Source of the DNA: CAYPFY01 sp964410105
GTDB taxonomy: Bacteria; Bacteroidota; Ignavibacteria; UBA10030; SZUA-254
Direction: 5' to 3'
Assembly: GCA_964410105.1 (NCBI GenBank)
Contig: CAYPFY010000024.1
Span: forward strand, 1-52,726
Length of the DNA stretch: 52,726 nt
In this document: piece by piece, positions 15,239-23,416 of the stretch
Layout of the letters: the number at the start of each line of letters is the position of its first letter
Position numbering within the stretch: position 1 is the stretch's first letter
The notes under the pieces: model-generated
Database searches by the model: none
Told to the model about the DNA's origin: nothing
What the model saw: only the letters and a program-made list of their open reading frames with translations
Translations under genes and position numbers: made by a program

Positions 15239-16122
15239 ACCATAAGGGCGCAACCAACGGCAGGAGTCTCAGCGAGGGGAATCCCCAGAAAATCAGGGTC
15301 CTCATGTACCACAGGATCGTGGATGCGATCGGGCTCAGCATAGGGTATCCGCGGCAGTGTCTGCATGTGAACGAGTTCCGGCGGCATCTCACATTCCTCG
15401 AGCGGTGGGGTTTCACGGCGATCACATTCGAAGATTACAGGCTCTTCCAGGCGGGCGAACTGAACCTGCCCAAGAAGCCGGTGATCCTCACCTTCGACGA
15501 CGGATATCAGGACACATACGAGCTTGCGTTCCCGGTGCTGAGAGAGTTCGGCATGAGGGCTGTCGTCTTTGTCGTTGGCGACCGGGGATTGAAGGAAAGC
15601 GTCTGGGATCAGCCGGCCATTCTGCCGACGGCGCCGCTCATGACGGGCGAGCAGATACTGGAACTGCACAGGGCGGGATTCGAGATCGGGTCTCACTCGT
15701 TGACTCACGAACGGCTCCCGTCGTTGAGCCGTGAAAAGGCCTGGGAAGAGATCTCCCGTTCGCGGGAGCTTCTGGAGATCCTGCTCAACGCGCCGGTCCT
15801 CTCGTTCGCCTTCCCGTACGGGGAATCGAACGAAACCACGAAAAAGATGCTCCTCGACGCCGGCTACACCATCGGATGCGCGACGTACACGGGTCCGCCG
15901 ACATTCGGCTCCGACCCGTTTGAAATCAGGCGGACGCTCGTTCCGAGCGCCACGGAGACATTCGGGATGGGAGTCCGCACCCTCCTTCCTTTCGGATACT
16001 ACTCCTGGCTCCGCTGGAAGGCCAAGGTCGTCTTCACCAACGCCCGGATGATGGCATCGGGGGACGGCGAGGTGGAAGCGGAACCGGTACTTGAAGGAGT
16101 GAACCTCGCAGAGAAGAGCTGA
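15235..16122 (+). CDS. polysaccharide deacetylase (NodB homology domain)
   Basis: A 295-aa protein with the NodB fold. Motif 1 is LTFDDGYQD (85-93), with the catalytic base and metal-binding Asp. Motif 2 is HSLTH (154-158), which binds Zn or Co. Motif 3 is FAFPYGESN. The N-terminal RVLMYHRIVD is the usual opening of the YadE/PgaB-like branch. No signal peptide is visible, so it should act in the cytoplasm on a lipid-linked intermediate, or at the membrane face. That is unlike secreted peptidoglycan deacetylases. Deacetylation of a GlcNAc-type sugar would expose an amine for the acyltransferases encoded downstream. It overlaps the next gene by one base (TGATG). Confidence 0.93.
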   Translation: MNHKGATNGRSLSEGNPQKIRVLMYHRIVDAIGLSIGYPRQCLHVNEFRRHLTFLERWGFTAITFEDYRLFQAGELNLPKKPVILTFDDGYQDTYELAFPVLREFGMRAVVFVVGDRGLKESVWDQPAILPTAPLMTGEQILELHRAGFEIGSHSLTHERLPSLSREKAWEEISRSRELLEILLNAPVLSFAFPYGESNETTKKMLLDAGYTIGCATYTGPPTFGSDPFEIRRTLVPSATETFGMGVRTLLPFGYYSWLRWKAKVVFTNARMMASGDGEVEAEPVLEGVNLAEKS

Positions 16123-17414
16123 TGAGAGAGACGGTCGACATAGCGCCGGACGTCGGGGTCACGCCGCAGCTTACGTTCCACATCCTGTCGCGGGAGGAGG
16201 AATTCGTCGAAATACGTGAAGAGTGGAACGAGCTTGTGAAGTCGTCATCTGCGACAATCTTCCAGACTCACGAGTGGCTCTCGCTCTGGTGGCAGTTTTA
16301 TGGAAAATCGAACCAAAGTCTCCATTGCCTCCTCATCAGGGAAGAGGGGGTTCTTGTGGGCATCGTGCCGTTGTACTCCGAAAAATTCTCCTTCCTCGGC
16401 ATCACGTTTCAAAGGCGATTCGGTATGCTGGGGGAAGGAATCGCGTATCCCGCCTCATCGGGGTATTTCTTCGACGATGGACCGAGCGACTATCTGGATG
16501 CCATCGTGAGGACGGGGTACGAGCGGAGGGCCGGGAGACTCGTCCTGGAATATTTTTGCGGAACCGGAAAATACTCGGCGGTCGACTTTGTGAACGCCCC
16601 TGAAAACGGAGTCATCATGGGACACATCGTGCCACAGCTTAACGGCGGGCACCGGTCGGTGGTGAAAGCGGCGGATGCATGTCCCTACATCCCTGTGCCG
16701 GCGTCGATGGAAGATTTTTTTTCAAAACTCAGTGCGAGCGTTCGCCGCCGCATGCGTCAGGCCCGGCGGGGGTGGGAGGAGGGGCCGGGATTTGTGATCG
16801 CCGAAGCAATCACTCTCGAGGAAAGAAGGCGGGCGCTGGACGCGATCCGCGACCTTCACCAGAAGAGGTGGAACCGGGTCGGTTTCCCGGGGCTTTTCGC
16901 CGACGAACGTTTTGCGGGATTCCAGTCCGCGCTCCTCGAAAAGTTCCATGAAAGGGGCTGGCTCTGGTGCAAGACGGCGATGGCGTCGGGAGAGTGCGTG
17001 GGGGCCAGGATGGCATTCCGTTTCAAGGACTGCTATTACGACTATCTCTCGGGATTTGACGATAACTCGGACGCCGCGCGAAGACGTCCCGGGCTGGCGT
17101 TGCTCCTTTCGATGATCGAAGACGCCGCCCTCGACGGTTCGAGGGAGGTCGACCTCCTTCGCGGAGACGAAGAATACAAGTTTGATCTTACCGATCACAT
17201 CCGTCGGAACAGCAATGTCACGATAGAAAAAGGGGTCAATTTCTTATCGAAGAGTTCACAACTCTTCCGTTTTGGGAAGTTTCTTGCCCGCCGGGAGGGA
17301 AGGCTCTTAGGGGTACAGTACCGGGAGAAACCATTCCTCCGCTTTGCGGGCGACTATGTGAAATTCAGGCTCCCCCGTTGGAAGAAAAAAATTTCTGGCC
17401 AAAAACACGCATGA
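16122..17414 (+). CDS. FemAB/CelD-like GNAT acyltransferase, first copy
   Basis: A 430-aa protein of the BioF2-like/Acetyltransf_6 group (CelD/BcsL, FemAB-related). Recognisable parts are EWNELVKSSSATIFQTHEW followed by LSLWWQFYG, then LVGIVPLY. A basic helix SASVRRRMRQARR corresponds to the place where FemX-type enzymes bind. The second GNAT half has KRWNRVGFPG, then ARMAFRFKDCYYDYLSGFD and VDLLRGDEEYKFD. That LRGDxxYK motif is shared with the copies at 25516 and 26784. Related proteins transfer acyl or aminoacyl groups in exopolysaccharide loci associated with exosortases. Substrate is unknown. It starts at ATG 16122 inside the previous stop and overlaps the next gene by 4 nt. Confidence 0.85.
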   Translation: MRETVDIAPDVGVTPQLTFHILSREEEFVEIREEWNELVKSSSATIFQTHEWLSLWWQFYGKSNQSLHCLLIREEGVLVGIVPLYSEKFSFLGITFQRRFGMLGEGIAYPASSGYFFDDGPSDYLDAIVRTGYERRAGRLVLEYFCGTGKYSAVDFVNAPENGVIMGHIVPQLNGGHRSVVKAADACPYIPVPASMEDFFSKLSASVRRRMRQARRGWEEGPGFVIAEAITLEERRRALDAIRDLHQKRWNRVGFPGLFADERFAGFQSALLEKFHERGWLWCKTAMASGECVGARMAFRFKDCYYDYLSGFDDNSDAARRRPGLALLLSMIEDAALDGSREVDLLRGDEEYKFDLTDHIRRNSNVTIEKGVNFLSKSSQLFRFGKFLARREGRLLGVQYREKPFLRFAGDYVKFRLPRWKKKISGQKHA

Positions 17415-18550
17415 ACAGTCACCCAGAGCCGTCGAACAGTTCACTCCGGATACTCACCCTGCAGGCGACGGGGATCCCGCAGGCGAACAGATGTCTGGAA
17501 GACTCCGATCAGATTCCAAGGGCCTCTCTCTATGCGCGGATCATGGGCACAGACATGCTCGATGAGCATATGCTTGAAAAAGCCCCGCGATGGCGGAGGT
17601 GGCTGTACCGCCGGATGCCCGGCGTCTTGACGCAGGTCGCGGAGGCCTACCTGTTGCGCCGGCGTTACGATGTCATTGTGTCGTGGTCTGACCCGCTGGC
17701 CATGGCATTCGCGGCCCTGCTGAAGCTGACGCGGAGCCGTATGCCGCACGTGGCTCTTTTATTCTGGATATCGAAACCGAAGAAGGCGGCGCTCCTGAAG
17801 CGCGTGCACACCCGCATGGATGCGATCATACTGTGGACGTCGGCCCACAGGGAGTTTGCGATCACCAGGCTCGGGATCCCGGCGTCGAAGATTCATTTCA
17901 TCCCCTATTATGTGGATGAAAAATTCTGGCGGCCGTTCCCTGGCCCCACCGACATGATATCCTCGGTCGGGATCGAGATGCGGGATTACCCGACGCTCCT
18001 GGAGGCGATGAAGGGGCTTGACATCCGGTGTCACATCGCGGCGGGCGCGACCCGGGGGATCCTGTCGAAGACCGTGAAGGCGATATACGAAAATGGCCCC
18101 CTCCCCCGGAACGTGACTGCGGGGGGCCTTCCGGCGCTAGAGCTCCGGAAACTGTACGCGCGGTCGCGTTTCGTCGTCATCCCGCTTCTCCCGTCGGAAT
18201 CGGACAACGGGCTGACCGTCATACTTGAGGCAATGGCGATGGGGAAGGCGGTCATCTGCTCCCGCACTGCCGGGCAGAGAGATGTCATCCGCGACGGGGT
18301 GACCGGCCTCTTCGTCCCGCAGGGAGATCCGGGGGCATTGCGGGATGCGATCCGGTACTTGTGGGATCATCCCGAGGAGGCGGAGAGGATGGGCCGGGAG
18401 GGTAGGAAACAGGTGGAGGAGCGCAACACGCTCGAGAGTTTCATCGGCAACGTGAAGAGGATCGCCGAGGGCGTGGCGGGGAACGGAACGATACAGGCCA
18501 GTGGAGAACCAGCGAGGGTACATGCGGCTCGTGCATCAATATCTTCTTGA
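17411..18550 (+). CDS. glycosyltransferase family 4, second copy
   Basis: A 379-aa GT-B enzyme, started at ATG 17411 (ATGA overlap). The N-terminal domain is atypical and lacks the usual GGxxRV loop. It has RILTLQATGIPQANR and a long basic linker (RWLYRRMPG). The donor domain is standard: HFIPYYVDEKFWRP, then VIPLLPSESDNGLTVILEA followed by MAMGK. The catalytic-site E of the E-x7-E motif lies in the SDNGLTVILEAMAMGK block. GVTGLFVPQGDPGAL then completes the donor pocket. Its sequence differs enough from the first GT4 to expect a different sugar linkage. The 3' end overlaps the AMP-ligase reading frame by 29 nt. Confidence 0.9.
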   Translation: MNSHPEPSNSSLRILTLQATGIPQANRCLEDSDQIPRASLYARIMGTDMLDEHMLEKAPRWRRWLYRRMPGVLTQVAEAYLLRRRYDVIVSWSDPLAMAFAALLKLTRSRMPHVALLFWISKPKKAALLKRVHTRMDAIILWTSAHREFAITRLGIPASKIHFIPYYVDEKFWRPFPGPTDMISSVGIEMRDYPTLLEAMKGLDIRCHIAAGATRGILSKTVKAIYENGPLPRNVTAGGLPALELRKLYARSRFVVIPLLPSESDNGLTVILEAMAMGKAVICSRTAGQRDVIRDGVTGLFVPQGDPGALRDAIRYLWDHPEEAERMGREGRKQVEERNTLESFIGNVKRIAEGVAGNGTIQASGEPARVHAARASISS

Positions 18551-20102
18551 GTCCGAAATAAGGACCCCGGAGAAGCACGCGGTTGTCTGCGACGGCCGTG
18601 CGCTGACCTATGCGGCGCTGAACGCGAAAATCAACGCCCTGGCGGACATGTTCATCGTCGAGGGGCTGCGGAAGGGGGATCGCGTCCTCATCATGCTTCG
18701 GGACAAGCTCGACTGTCTGGTGGCCGAATATGCGGTCATGCGTTCGGGCGGGATTTCTGTGCCGGTAGTGGACCCGGGCATGCTGGAAACGGTACAGTAC
18801 ATCGCAAGAGACTGCGCTCCGATTATGGCCATAACGGGCCGGAGCGAGTTGGCGCAGGCTCCGCTTTTGAGGGAGCGGCTGACATGTCGTTTCTTCATGA
18901 TTGACGAAGCGAGCGCGTCGCCGCTCCATCAGACATCGGTGGAGAGCACCGAGCGCAGAGCGGTCTCCGGCGCGCGCTATCAGGACGGAATCACGAAGCT
19001 CATGGATCTCAGGGAGGGAGACGGGGCAGTGATCCTTTACACGGCAAACCTTGACGGGCGGCTGAGGGGCGCTCTCTTCACGCACCACAACCTCATCGAG
19101 TCGACGCTCGGCGTGAATACCTTCACGCGGATCGGCTCCGACTCGCGAGAATTCATCGCCCTTCCCGTCACGCAGTCGATGGGGTTCGGGCGCTCCCGCT
19201 GTGTGCTCTTCGCCGGCGGCACGGTCATTATGAGGAACGGGCGATTGACGCCTCAGCAGATGGCCGAGAGCATCCTCGCGGCGAAGTGCACGGGCATCTC
19301 CTCGACTCCGGAAATTCTTACCGGACTCGCCGACCAGGCGAGGACGGTGAGGGGTCTGGGAGAGCAGATCACGTTCATCGAGCTGGGGGCGGCGTCGATG
19401 CCGCGTCCCGCGCGGAAAAAGCTGATGGATGCATTCCCGCGGGCCTCTCTCTACTGTCAGTACGGGCTGACCGAGGCACCGCGGAGCGTTTTTACGGAGT
19501 TCAACGCCGATCGAAAAAAACCGGACACAATTGGTCGGGCGGTTCCGCCGGCGGAGATCTTTATCGTTGATGAGGCGGGAAACCCGCTGACGACCGGACT
19601 TCAGGGCGAAATCGCCATCAAGGGGGCGCACATTTCCGAAAAATACTGGAACGGCACCAATGGCGGCGGAATTCACGGGGGGGAGACGCGGAGCCAGTTC
19701 AGGACGGGGGACATCGGCACGCTCGACAAGGAGGGATACCTCCGCGTTTTAGGACGGAAAGACGAGATGATCAGCTTGGCGGGTTCGAAGATATCCCCTG
19801 CCGAAGTTGAAGAAAAAATACACGAGATCTATCCCGATGTGGAGCTCTGTGTGCTCGGGATCCCCGATCCGGCGGGCGTCGTGGGTGAGATCCCGGTCCT
19901 CTGCTACATAGCGAGGAACGGGAAGACCATCATCTCGTCGGAGTTGTCGGCGGCATTGGGGACCCGACTGGACAGCCACAAGATCCCTCGTATAGTTTAC
20001 CGGGTTGAAAAATTCCCGCGCAGTGATTCCAAGATATTGAGGCAGGAGCTGAGGCGGCAGCTTCTTGAGGGGATACCGCGACGGGTCGGGCAGGCGTCGT
20101 GA
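18522..20102 (+). CDS. AMP-dependent synthetase/ligase with a degenerate P-loop
   Basis: A 526-aa ANL-superfamily protein. I take ATG 18522, preceded by GAGGGTAC; an in-frame GTG at 18501 is possible. A5 (YCQYGLTEAP), A7/A8 (RTGDIGTLDKEGYLRVLGR, then KDEMISLAGSKISPAEVEE) and the A10 lysine (RSDSKILRQELR) are conserved. The A3 loop, normally YTSGTTGxPKG, reads YTANLDGRLRG, so the phosphate-binding serine/threonine cluster is lost. The enzyme would activate an acyl or amino acid for transfer by a FemAB/CelD-like acyltransferase of the locus. With the altered loop it could be slow or non-adenylating. It ends the first plus-strand block. A related acyl ligase occurs in exosortase-linked polysaccharide loci. 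Confidence 0.87.
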   Translation: MRLVHQYLLESEIRTPEKHAVVCDGRALTYAALNAKINALADMFIVEGLRKGDRVLIMLRDKLDCLVAEYAVMRSGGISVPVVDPGMLETVQYIARDCAPIMAITGRSELAQAPLLRERLTCRFFMIDEASASPLHQTSVESTERRAVSGARYQDGITKLMDLREGDGAVILYTANLDGRLRGALFTHHNLIESTLGVNTFTRIGSDSREFIALPVTQSMGFGRSRCVLFAGGTVIMRNGRLTPQQMAESILAAKCTGISSTPEILTGLADQARTVRGLGEQITFIELGAASMPRPARKKLMDAFPRASLYCQYGLTEAPRSVFTEFNADRKKPDTIGRAVPPAEIFIVDEAGNPLTTGLQGEIAIKGAHISEKYWNGTNGGGIHGGETRSQFRTGDIGTLDKEGYLRVLGRKDEMISLAGSKISPAEVEEKIHEIYPDVELCVLGIPDPAGVVGEIPVLCYIARNGKTIISSELSAALGTRLDSHKIPRIVYRVEKFPRSDSKILRQELRRQLLEGIPRRVGQAS

Positions 20103-20317
20103 TACCCGATTTACCCGATTCAGGAATTCCGGCGAATGAGACAGCGGGCGGGCAGTTTTCGGGAGCCGGGATGATGCCGGCGTCACAAATTAGTATCAGT
20201 CAAAGTGTTACATAGGGATACTCCACAGGAATTCTTTTCGCCCGGCGGCGTGTCGTCACAGTTTGAAGCCCCGGGGTCCAATTTTTATTCATGTGCAACT
20301 AGCAGAGGGATAGAGTC
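20103..20317 (+). promoter_or_regulatory. operon break and probable promoter region
   Basis: The longest gap (215 bp) in the plus-strand polysaccharide region. I see no gene. A short imperfect dyad (AGTATC at 20191-20196 and GATACT at 20217-20222) encloses GTTACATAGG. The second half holds an AT-rich stretch (CAATTTTTATTCATG, 20279-20293) followed by GAGGGATAG just before the next start. No -24/-12 element like those at 6.1-6.5 kb is visible, so the downstream set may use a different sigma factor or be read through. Confidence 0.4.
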
Positions 20318-21064
20318 ATGACATCCGTCGCAAAGCCAAAAACCGCAGACCTCAATCCGGGCCCCGGCTTCCGGATACGCAAACAGATACTCCGCCCGTC
20401 GGCTGAGATCGTGACGGGACTCCGAGAATTCGACACACCGGCGATCTCCGACCTGATGAACAGGCTGTACACGATGACGCCGGCCATCAAGAACCTCACG
20501 GCGCCTTCAAAAAAGATCGTGGGGCCGGCGTGCACCGTACGGGTCTATCCGGGGGACAACCTCATGGTTCATAAGTCTCTCGACATTGCGCAGCCTGGCG
20601 ACATCATCGTTGTCGACGCGGGCGGCTCCTCCCTGAATGCGGTACTCGGCGATCTGGTATCGACAAAGGCTCACCACAGAAAGATAGGCGGGTTCGTCAT
20701 AGACGGATTCATCCGCGACCTGCCGGGAATACAGAAGATAGAGTTCCCCGCGTTCGCCCGCGGGGTGACGCCGATCGGGCCTCTGCACCGCGGTCCCGGC
20801 GAGGTCAATTACCCGATACAGTGCGGCGGCATCGTCGTCAACCCGGGAGACATCATCGCGGGGGATCTGAACGGGGTGGTGGTCATACCCCAGGAGATTG
20901 CAGAAGATCTTCTGAAGCGCCTCCAGGCGCGCAAAGAAGCGGAGGCGGCGTACTGTGCAGCCGTCGCCCGGGGCGAATTCTCCAATGCCTGGGTGGACAA
21001 GCTGCTGACGGAAACAGAGTGTGAGATTGTTGAAAATGGACTGCATGTCAGTAAATCAGTTTGA
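20318..21064 (+). CDS. RraA/HMG-aldolase-fold protein
   Basis: A 248-aa member of the RraA-like superfamily (4-hydroxy-4-methyl-2-oxoglutarate aldolase / oxaloacetate decarboxylase-type, annotated in older work as dimethylmenaquinone methyltransferase). Hallmarks are DTPAISDLMNRL (39-50) and PGDIIVVDAGG (93-103). GDLVSTKAHHRKIGGFVIDG (111-130) runs into FIRD, with the arginine and aspartate that bind substrate and metal. PGDIIAGDLNGVVVIP closes the domain. Catalytic aldolases of the family split or decarboxylate 2-oxo-4-hydroxy acids. Here it is the first gene of a ligase/dehydrogenase set, so it may make or consume an oxo-acid precursor, which is inference. Shine-Dalgarno is GAGGGA. Confidence 0.88.
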   Translation: MTSVAKPKTADLNPGPGFRIRKQILRPSAEIVTGLREFDTPAISDLMNRLYTMTPAIKNLTAPSKKIVGPACTVRVYPGDNLMVHKSLDIAQPGDIIVVDAGGSSLNAVLGDLVSTKAHHRKIGGFVIDGFIRDLPGIQKIEFPAFARGVTPIGPLHRGPGEVNYPIQCGGIVVNPGDIIAGDLNGVVVIPQEIAEDLLKRLQARKEAEAAYCAAVARGEFSNAWVDKLLTETECEIVENGLHVSKSV

Positions 21065-22169
21065 GGCGCCGCGGCGGATGATCGGGCGCTGGGCTATTAA
21101 ATTACTGAGGCTGGGATATTACCTGAAATTCGCGTGGGACCGGCACATGAACCGCTGGGGCATGCTGGATGATCCGATGAGGACGGAATTTTACAGGGAA
21201 ATCTGGAGAAGCGCTGCCCACAATCTGTCCCTCAAGTACGTCGAGATGCCGGGCGGGTTTTGCGAGATCTCGCTGAACGGCCGGAGGACGCGCATTTTTC
21301 AAAACCTCCTTGAGCTGGACCATCCGGTCACGATCAAACTGGCGCGTAGCAAACCGCTCGTCCTGAATCTTCTGGCGGAGAACGGAATCCCCGTGCCTGA
21401 GCATGCGGAGTTTTCGCTGGGGGAGATGGAGCGGGGCCTCGAGTTCCTCGGGTCGTCGCCGGATCCGATCGTGATAAAACCCTCGCAGGGGACTGCGGGA
21501 GGTGAAGGGGTGACGACAAATGTGCGGACGCGGTCCGAACTCCGCAGCGCATCGATATTCGCCTCTCTCTACGGGCATGTGATCCTGGCGGAGCGTCAGA
21601 TCAGCGGCGAGTCGTACCGGCTGCTTTATCTTGACGGCAAGCTCCTGGATGCTATACGGCGGAGATCCCCCTCGGTGGTGGGAGACGGCGCATCGTCGAT
21701 ACGGGAGTTGATCTCGGAAGAGAACAGCCGCAGATCGCGGCTGCGCGGAGCGGAAGGCTTGACCTGGCTGCGGATTGATGCCGATTGCCGGAACACTCTC
21801 CGGAGGGCCGGGATGAGCCCTGCATCGGTGCCGGCAAAGGGAGTTGAGGTGGTCGTGAAGCAGGCGGCGAACGACAATTCTTCACGGGAGAATGAATCCG
21901 TGACAGGACTATTCTGCGAGGAAGTCGTACGGGCGGGTGCGGCGGCGGCCGAGATCCTGGGGGTCCGGCTGGCTGGGGTCGACATGATCACGACCGATCC
22001 TGGGCTGCCGCTCCAGGAGACGGGCGGAGTCATCAACGAAGTGAACACAACTCCGGGGTTACACTATCACTATCAGATCAGAAACCGTGACGCAGGGAGA
22101 AGGGTCGTGGAACCGATCCTTCAGGAAATTCTGGCGCGTGACCATCAACATCATAGGGACAGGCAGTGA
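21036..22169 (+). CDS. ATP-grasp ligase, cyanophycin-synthetase-like
   Basis: A 377-aa protein whose core is the ATP-grasp domain of CphA/GshAB-type carboxylate-amine ligases. VIKPSQGTAGGEGVTTNV is the first lysine strand with its glycine-rich loop. ERQISGESYRLLYLDGKL and AIRRRSPSVVGDGASSIREL are distinctive of cyanophycin synthetase relatives. Metal-binding residues lie in GVDMITTD and GGVINEVNTTPGL (E-x-N). It lacks CphA's Mur-ligase half. It should form an amide bond using ATP, probably joining an amino acid to a carboxylate. The start is unsure (ATG 21036, 21045 or 21078); I chose the first. It overlaps the RraA-like gene by about 29 nt and the next gene by 4 nt. Confidence 0.85.
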   Translation: MDCMSVNQFEAPRRMIGRWAIKLLRLGYYLKFAWDRHMNRWGMLDDPMRTEFYREIWRSAAHNLSLKYVEMPGGFCEISLNGRRTRIFQNLLELDHPVTIKLARSKPLVLNLLAENGIPVPEHAEFSLGEMERGLEFLGSSPDPIVIKPSQGTAGGEGVTTNVRTRSELRSASIFASLYGHVILAERQISGESYRLLYLDGKLLDAIRRRSPSVVGDGASSIRELISEENSRRSRLRGAEGLTWLRIDADCRNTLRRAGMSPASVPAKGVEVVVKQAANDNSSRENESVTGLFCEEVVRAGAAAAEILGVRLAGVDMITTDPGLPLQETGGVINEVNTTPGLHYHYQIRNRDAGRRVVEPILQEILARDHQHHRDRQ

Positions 22170-23416
22170 AAAAGTCAGATAATCGGCCGGCGGCGATCCT
22201 CGTCGGCGGAGGCGTGATTGCCCTTTCGGTGGCACGAAGCCTCTCTCGTGCAGGGATCAGGGTATACGGTCTTGACGGGGAACAGAGCGAGATCGCGTAC
22301 TCAAGGCATTGTACGAGAATTCCAATGGATGGGACTCTCGGACCGGCGGGGTGGATCAGCTGGCTGCTGGGCGAAGGAACCGTAACACATGGCGGATCGG
22401 TGCTCCTCCCCTGCTCGGATGAGGGGCTGGAGGTGCTGATCGAACACCGGTCGGAGCTGGAAAAGAATTACAGGCTCGTGGAATCGCGGGTAGAAATTGC
22501 CGCGGCCATGCTCGACAAGGCGAAGACATACGAGCTCGCGGAAAAAGTCGGCGTTCCGGCTCCCAAAGTTTTCCCCATAAACTCGGAGGCAGACCTCATC
22601 GGGCTTCGGGGATCCTTCGCTTACCCGTGCGCGCTCAAACCGCTCTCCTCGCACGACTTTGTAAGGCATTTCCCCACGCTCAAGATGTTCATCGTCCGGG
22701 ACGAACGCGAACTTTTCGACGCGTACAGACGGGTGAGCGAGCATGGCATCGAGGTCCTTCTCACCGAGCTGATCCCTCAGCATCCCGAGGGGTTTCTCAG
22801 CTACTACAGCTATCTCGACCCGGATGGGGAGCCGCTTTTCCATTTCACGAAGAAAAAGCTCCGGCAGTCCCCCACCGCGTTCGGGCTCGGGACGTATCAC
22901 GTCACCGACTGGAATCCGGAGGTGGCGGACGTAGGCTTGAAATTCCTCAGAGGGGTAGGCCTGCGCGGGATCGGCAATCTGGAATTCATGCGGGACCCGC
23001 GTGACGGGGTATTGAAACTCATTGAATGCAACGCGCGGTTCACGCTGACAACCGAACTGGTGAGAGTGAGCGGATACGATCTCGCGCTGCTCGCGTACAA
23101 CAGAGTTCTGGGCCTTCCGGGGCCGGAATTCAGCACATACCGTCGCGGCGTCTATGCCATAAGGCCGGTGAGCGATTTTCTTTCGTTCAGGGAATCCCAT
23201 TACAACGGCGAGACAACGTGGGGCGAGTGGCTCAGGAGCCTAATGCACTGGCAGCACTTTCTCGTTTTCGACTGGCGCGATCCGATGCCGGCGCTCGTCC
23301 GGATCATACCCTTCTGGAAAAAGCAGGCACGAAGAATTCTGTCGATCCTGCGCCTGGGCGATCGCACGGAAAAAGGAGGCAGCATCCGGACGCTCTTGAG
23401 TAAAGGGAGCGCATGA
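22166..23416 (+). CDS. ATP-grasp ligase, carbamoyl-phosphate-synthase-like type
   Basis: A 416-aa protein with a preATP-grasp Rossmann start (AAILVGGGVIALSVARSLSRAG). That is followed by LDKAKTYELAEKVGVPAPKV, a typical ATP-grasp entry. The adenine-lysine strand is YPCALKPLSSHDF, and the acid pair is IGNLEFMRDPRDG then LKLIECNARF (E-x-N-x-R). It resembles the ATP-grasp proteins with D-aspartate-ligase-like layout found in capsule and secondary-metabolite clusters. It would make a second amide or ester bond. A GTG start overlaps the upstream stop (GTGA), and its own stop overlaps the next ATG. Two ATP-grasp enzymes of different subtypes in tandem suggest two successive couplings. Confidence 0.86.
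   Translation: MKKSDNRPAAILVGGGVIALSVARSLSRAGIRVYGLDGEQSEIAYSRHCTRIPMDGTLGPAGWISWLLGEGTVTHGGSVLLPCSDEGLEVLIEHRSELEKNYRLVESRVEIAAAMLDKAKTYELAEKVGVPAPKVFPINSEADLIGLRGSFAYPCALKPLSSHDFVRHFPTLKMFIVRDERELFDAYRRVSEHGIEVLLTELIPQHPEGFLSYYSYLDPDGEPLFHFTKKKLRQSPTAFGLGTYHVTDWNPEVADVGLKFLRGVGLRGIGNLEFMRDPRDGVLKLIECNARFTLTTELVRVSGYDLALLAYNRVLGLPGPEFSTYRRGVYAIRPVSDFLSFRESHYNGETTWGEWLRSLMHWQHFLVFDWRDPMPALVRIIPFWKKQARRILSILRLGDRTEKGGSIRTLLSKGSA

Noticed and set aside
6541..20102. Exosortase or PEP-CTERM signature
   Set aside because: No protein carries the exosortase Cys/Arg/His membrane signature, and no protein ends with the PEP-helix-basic tail.
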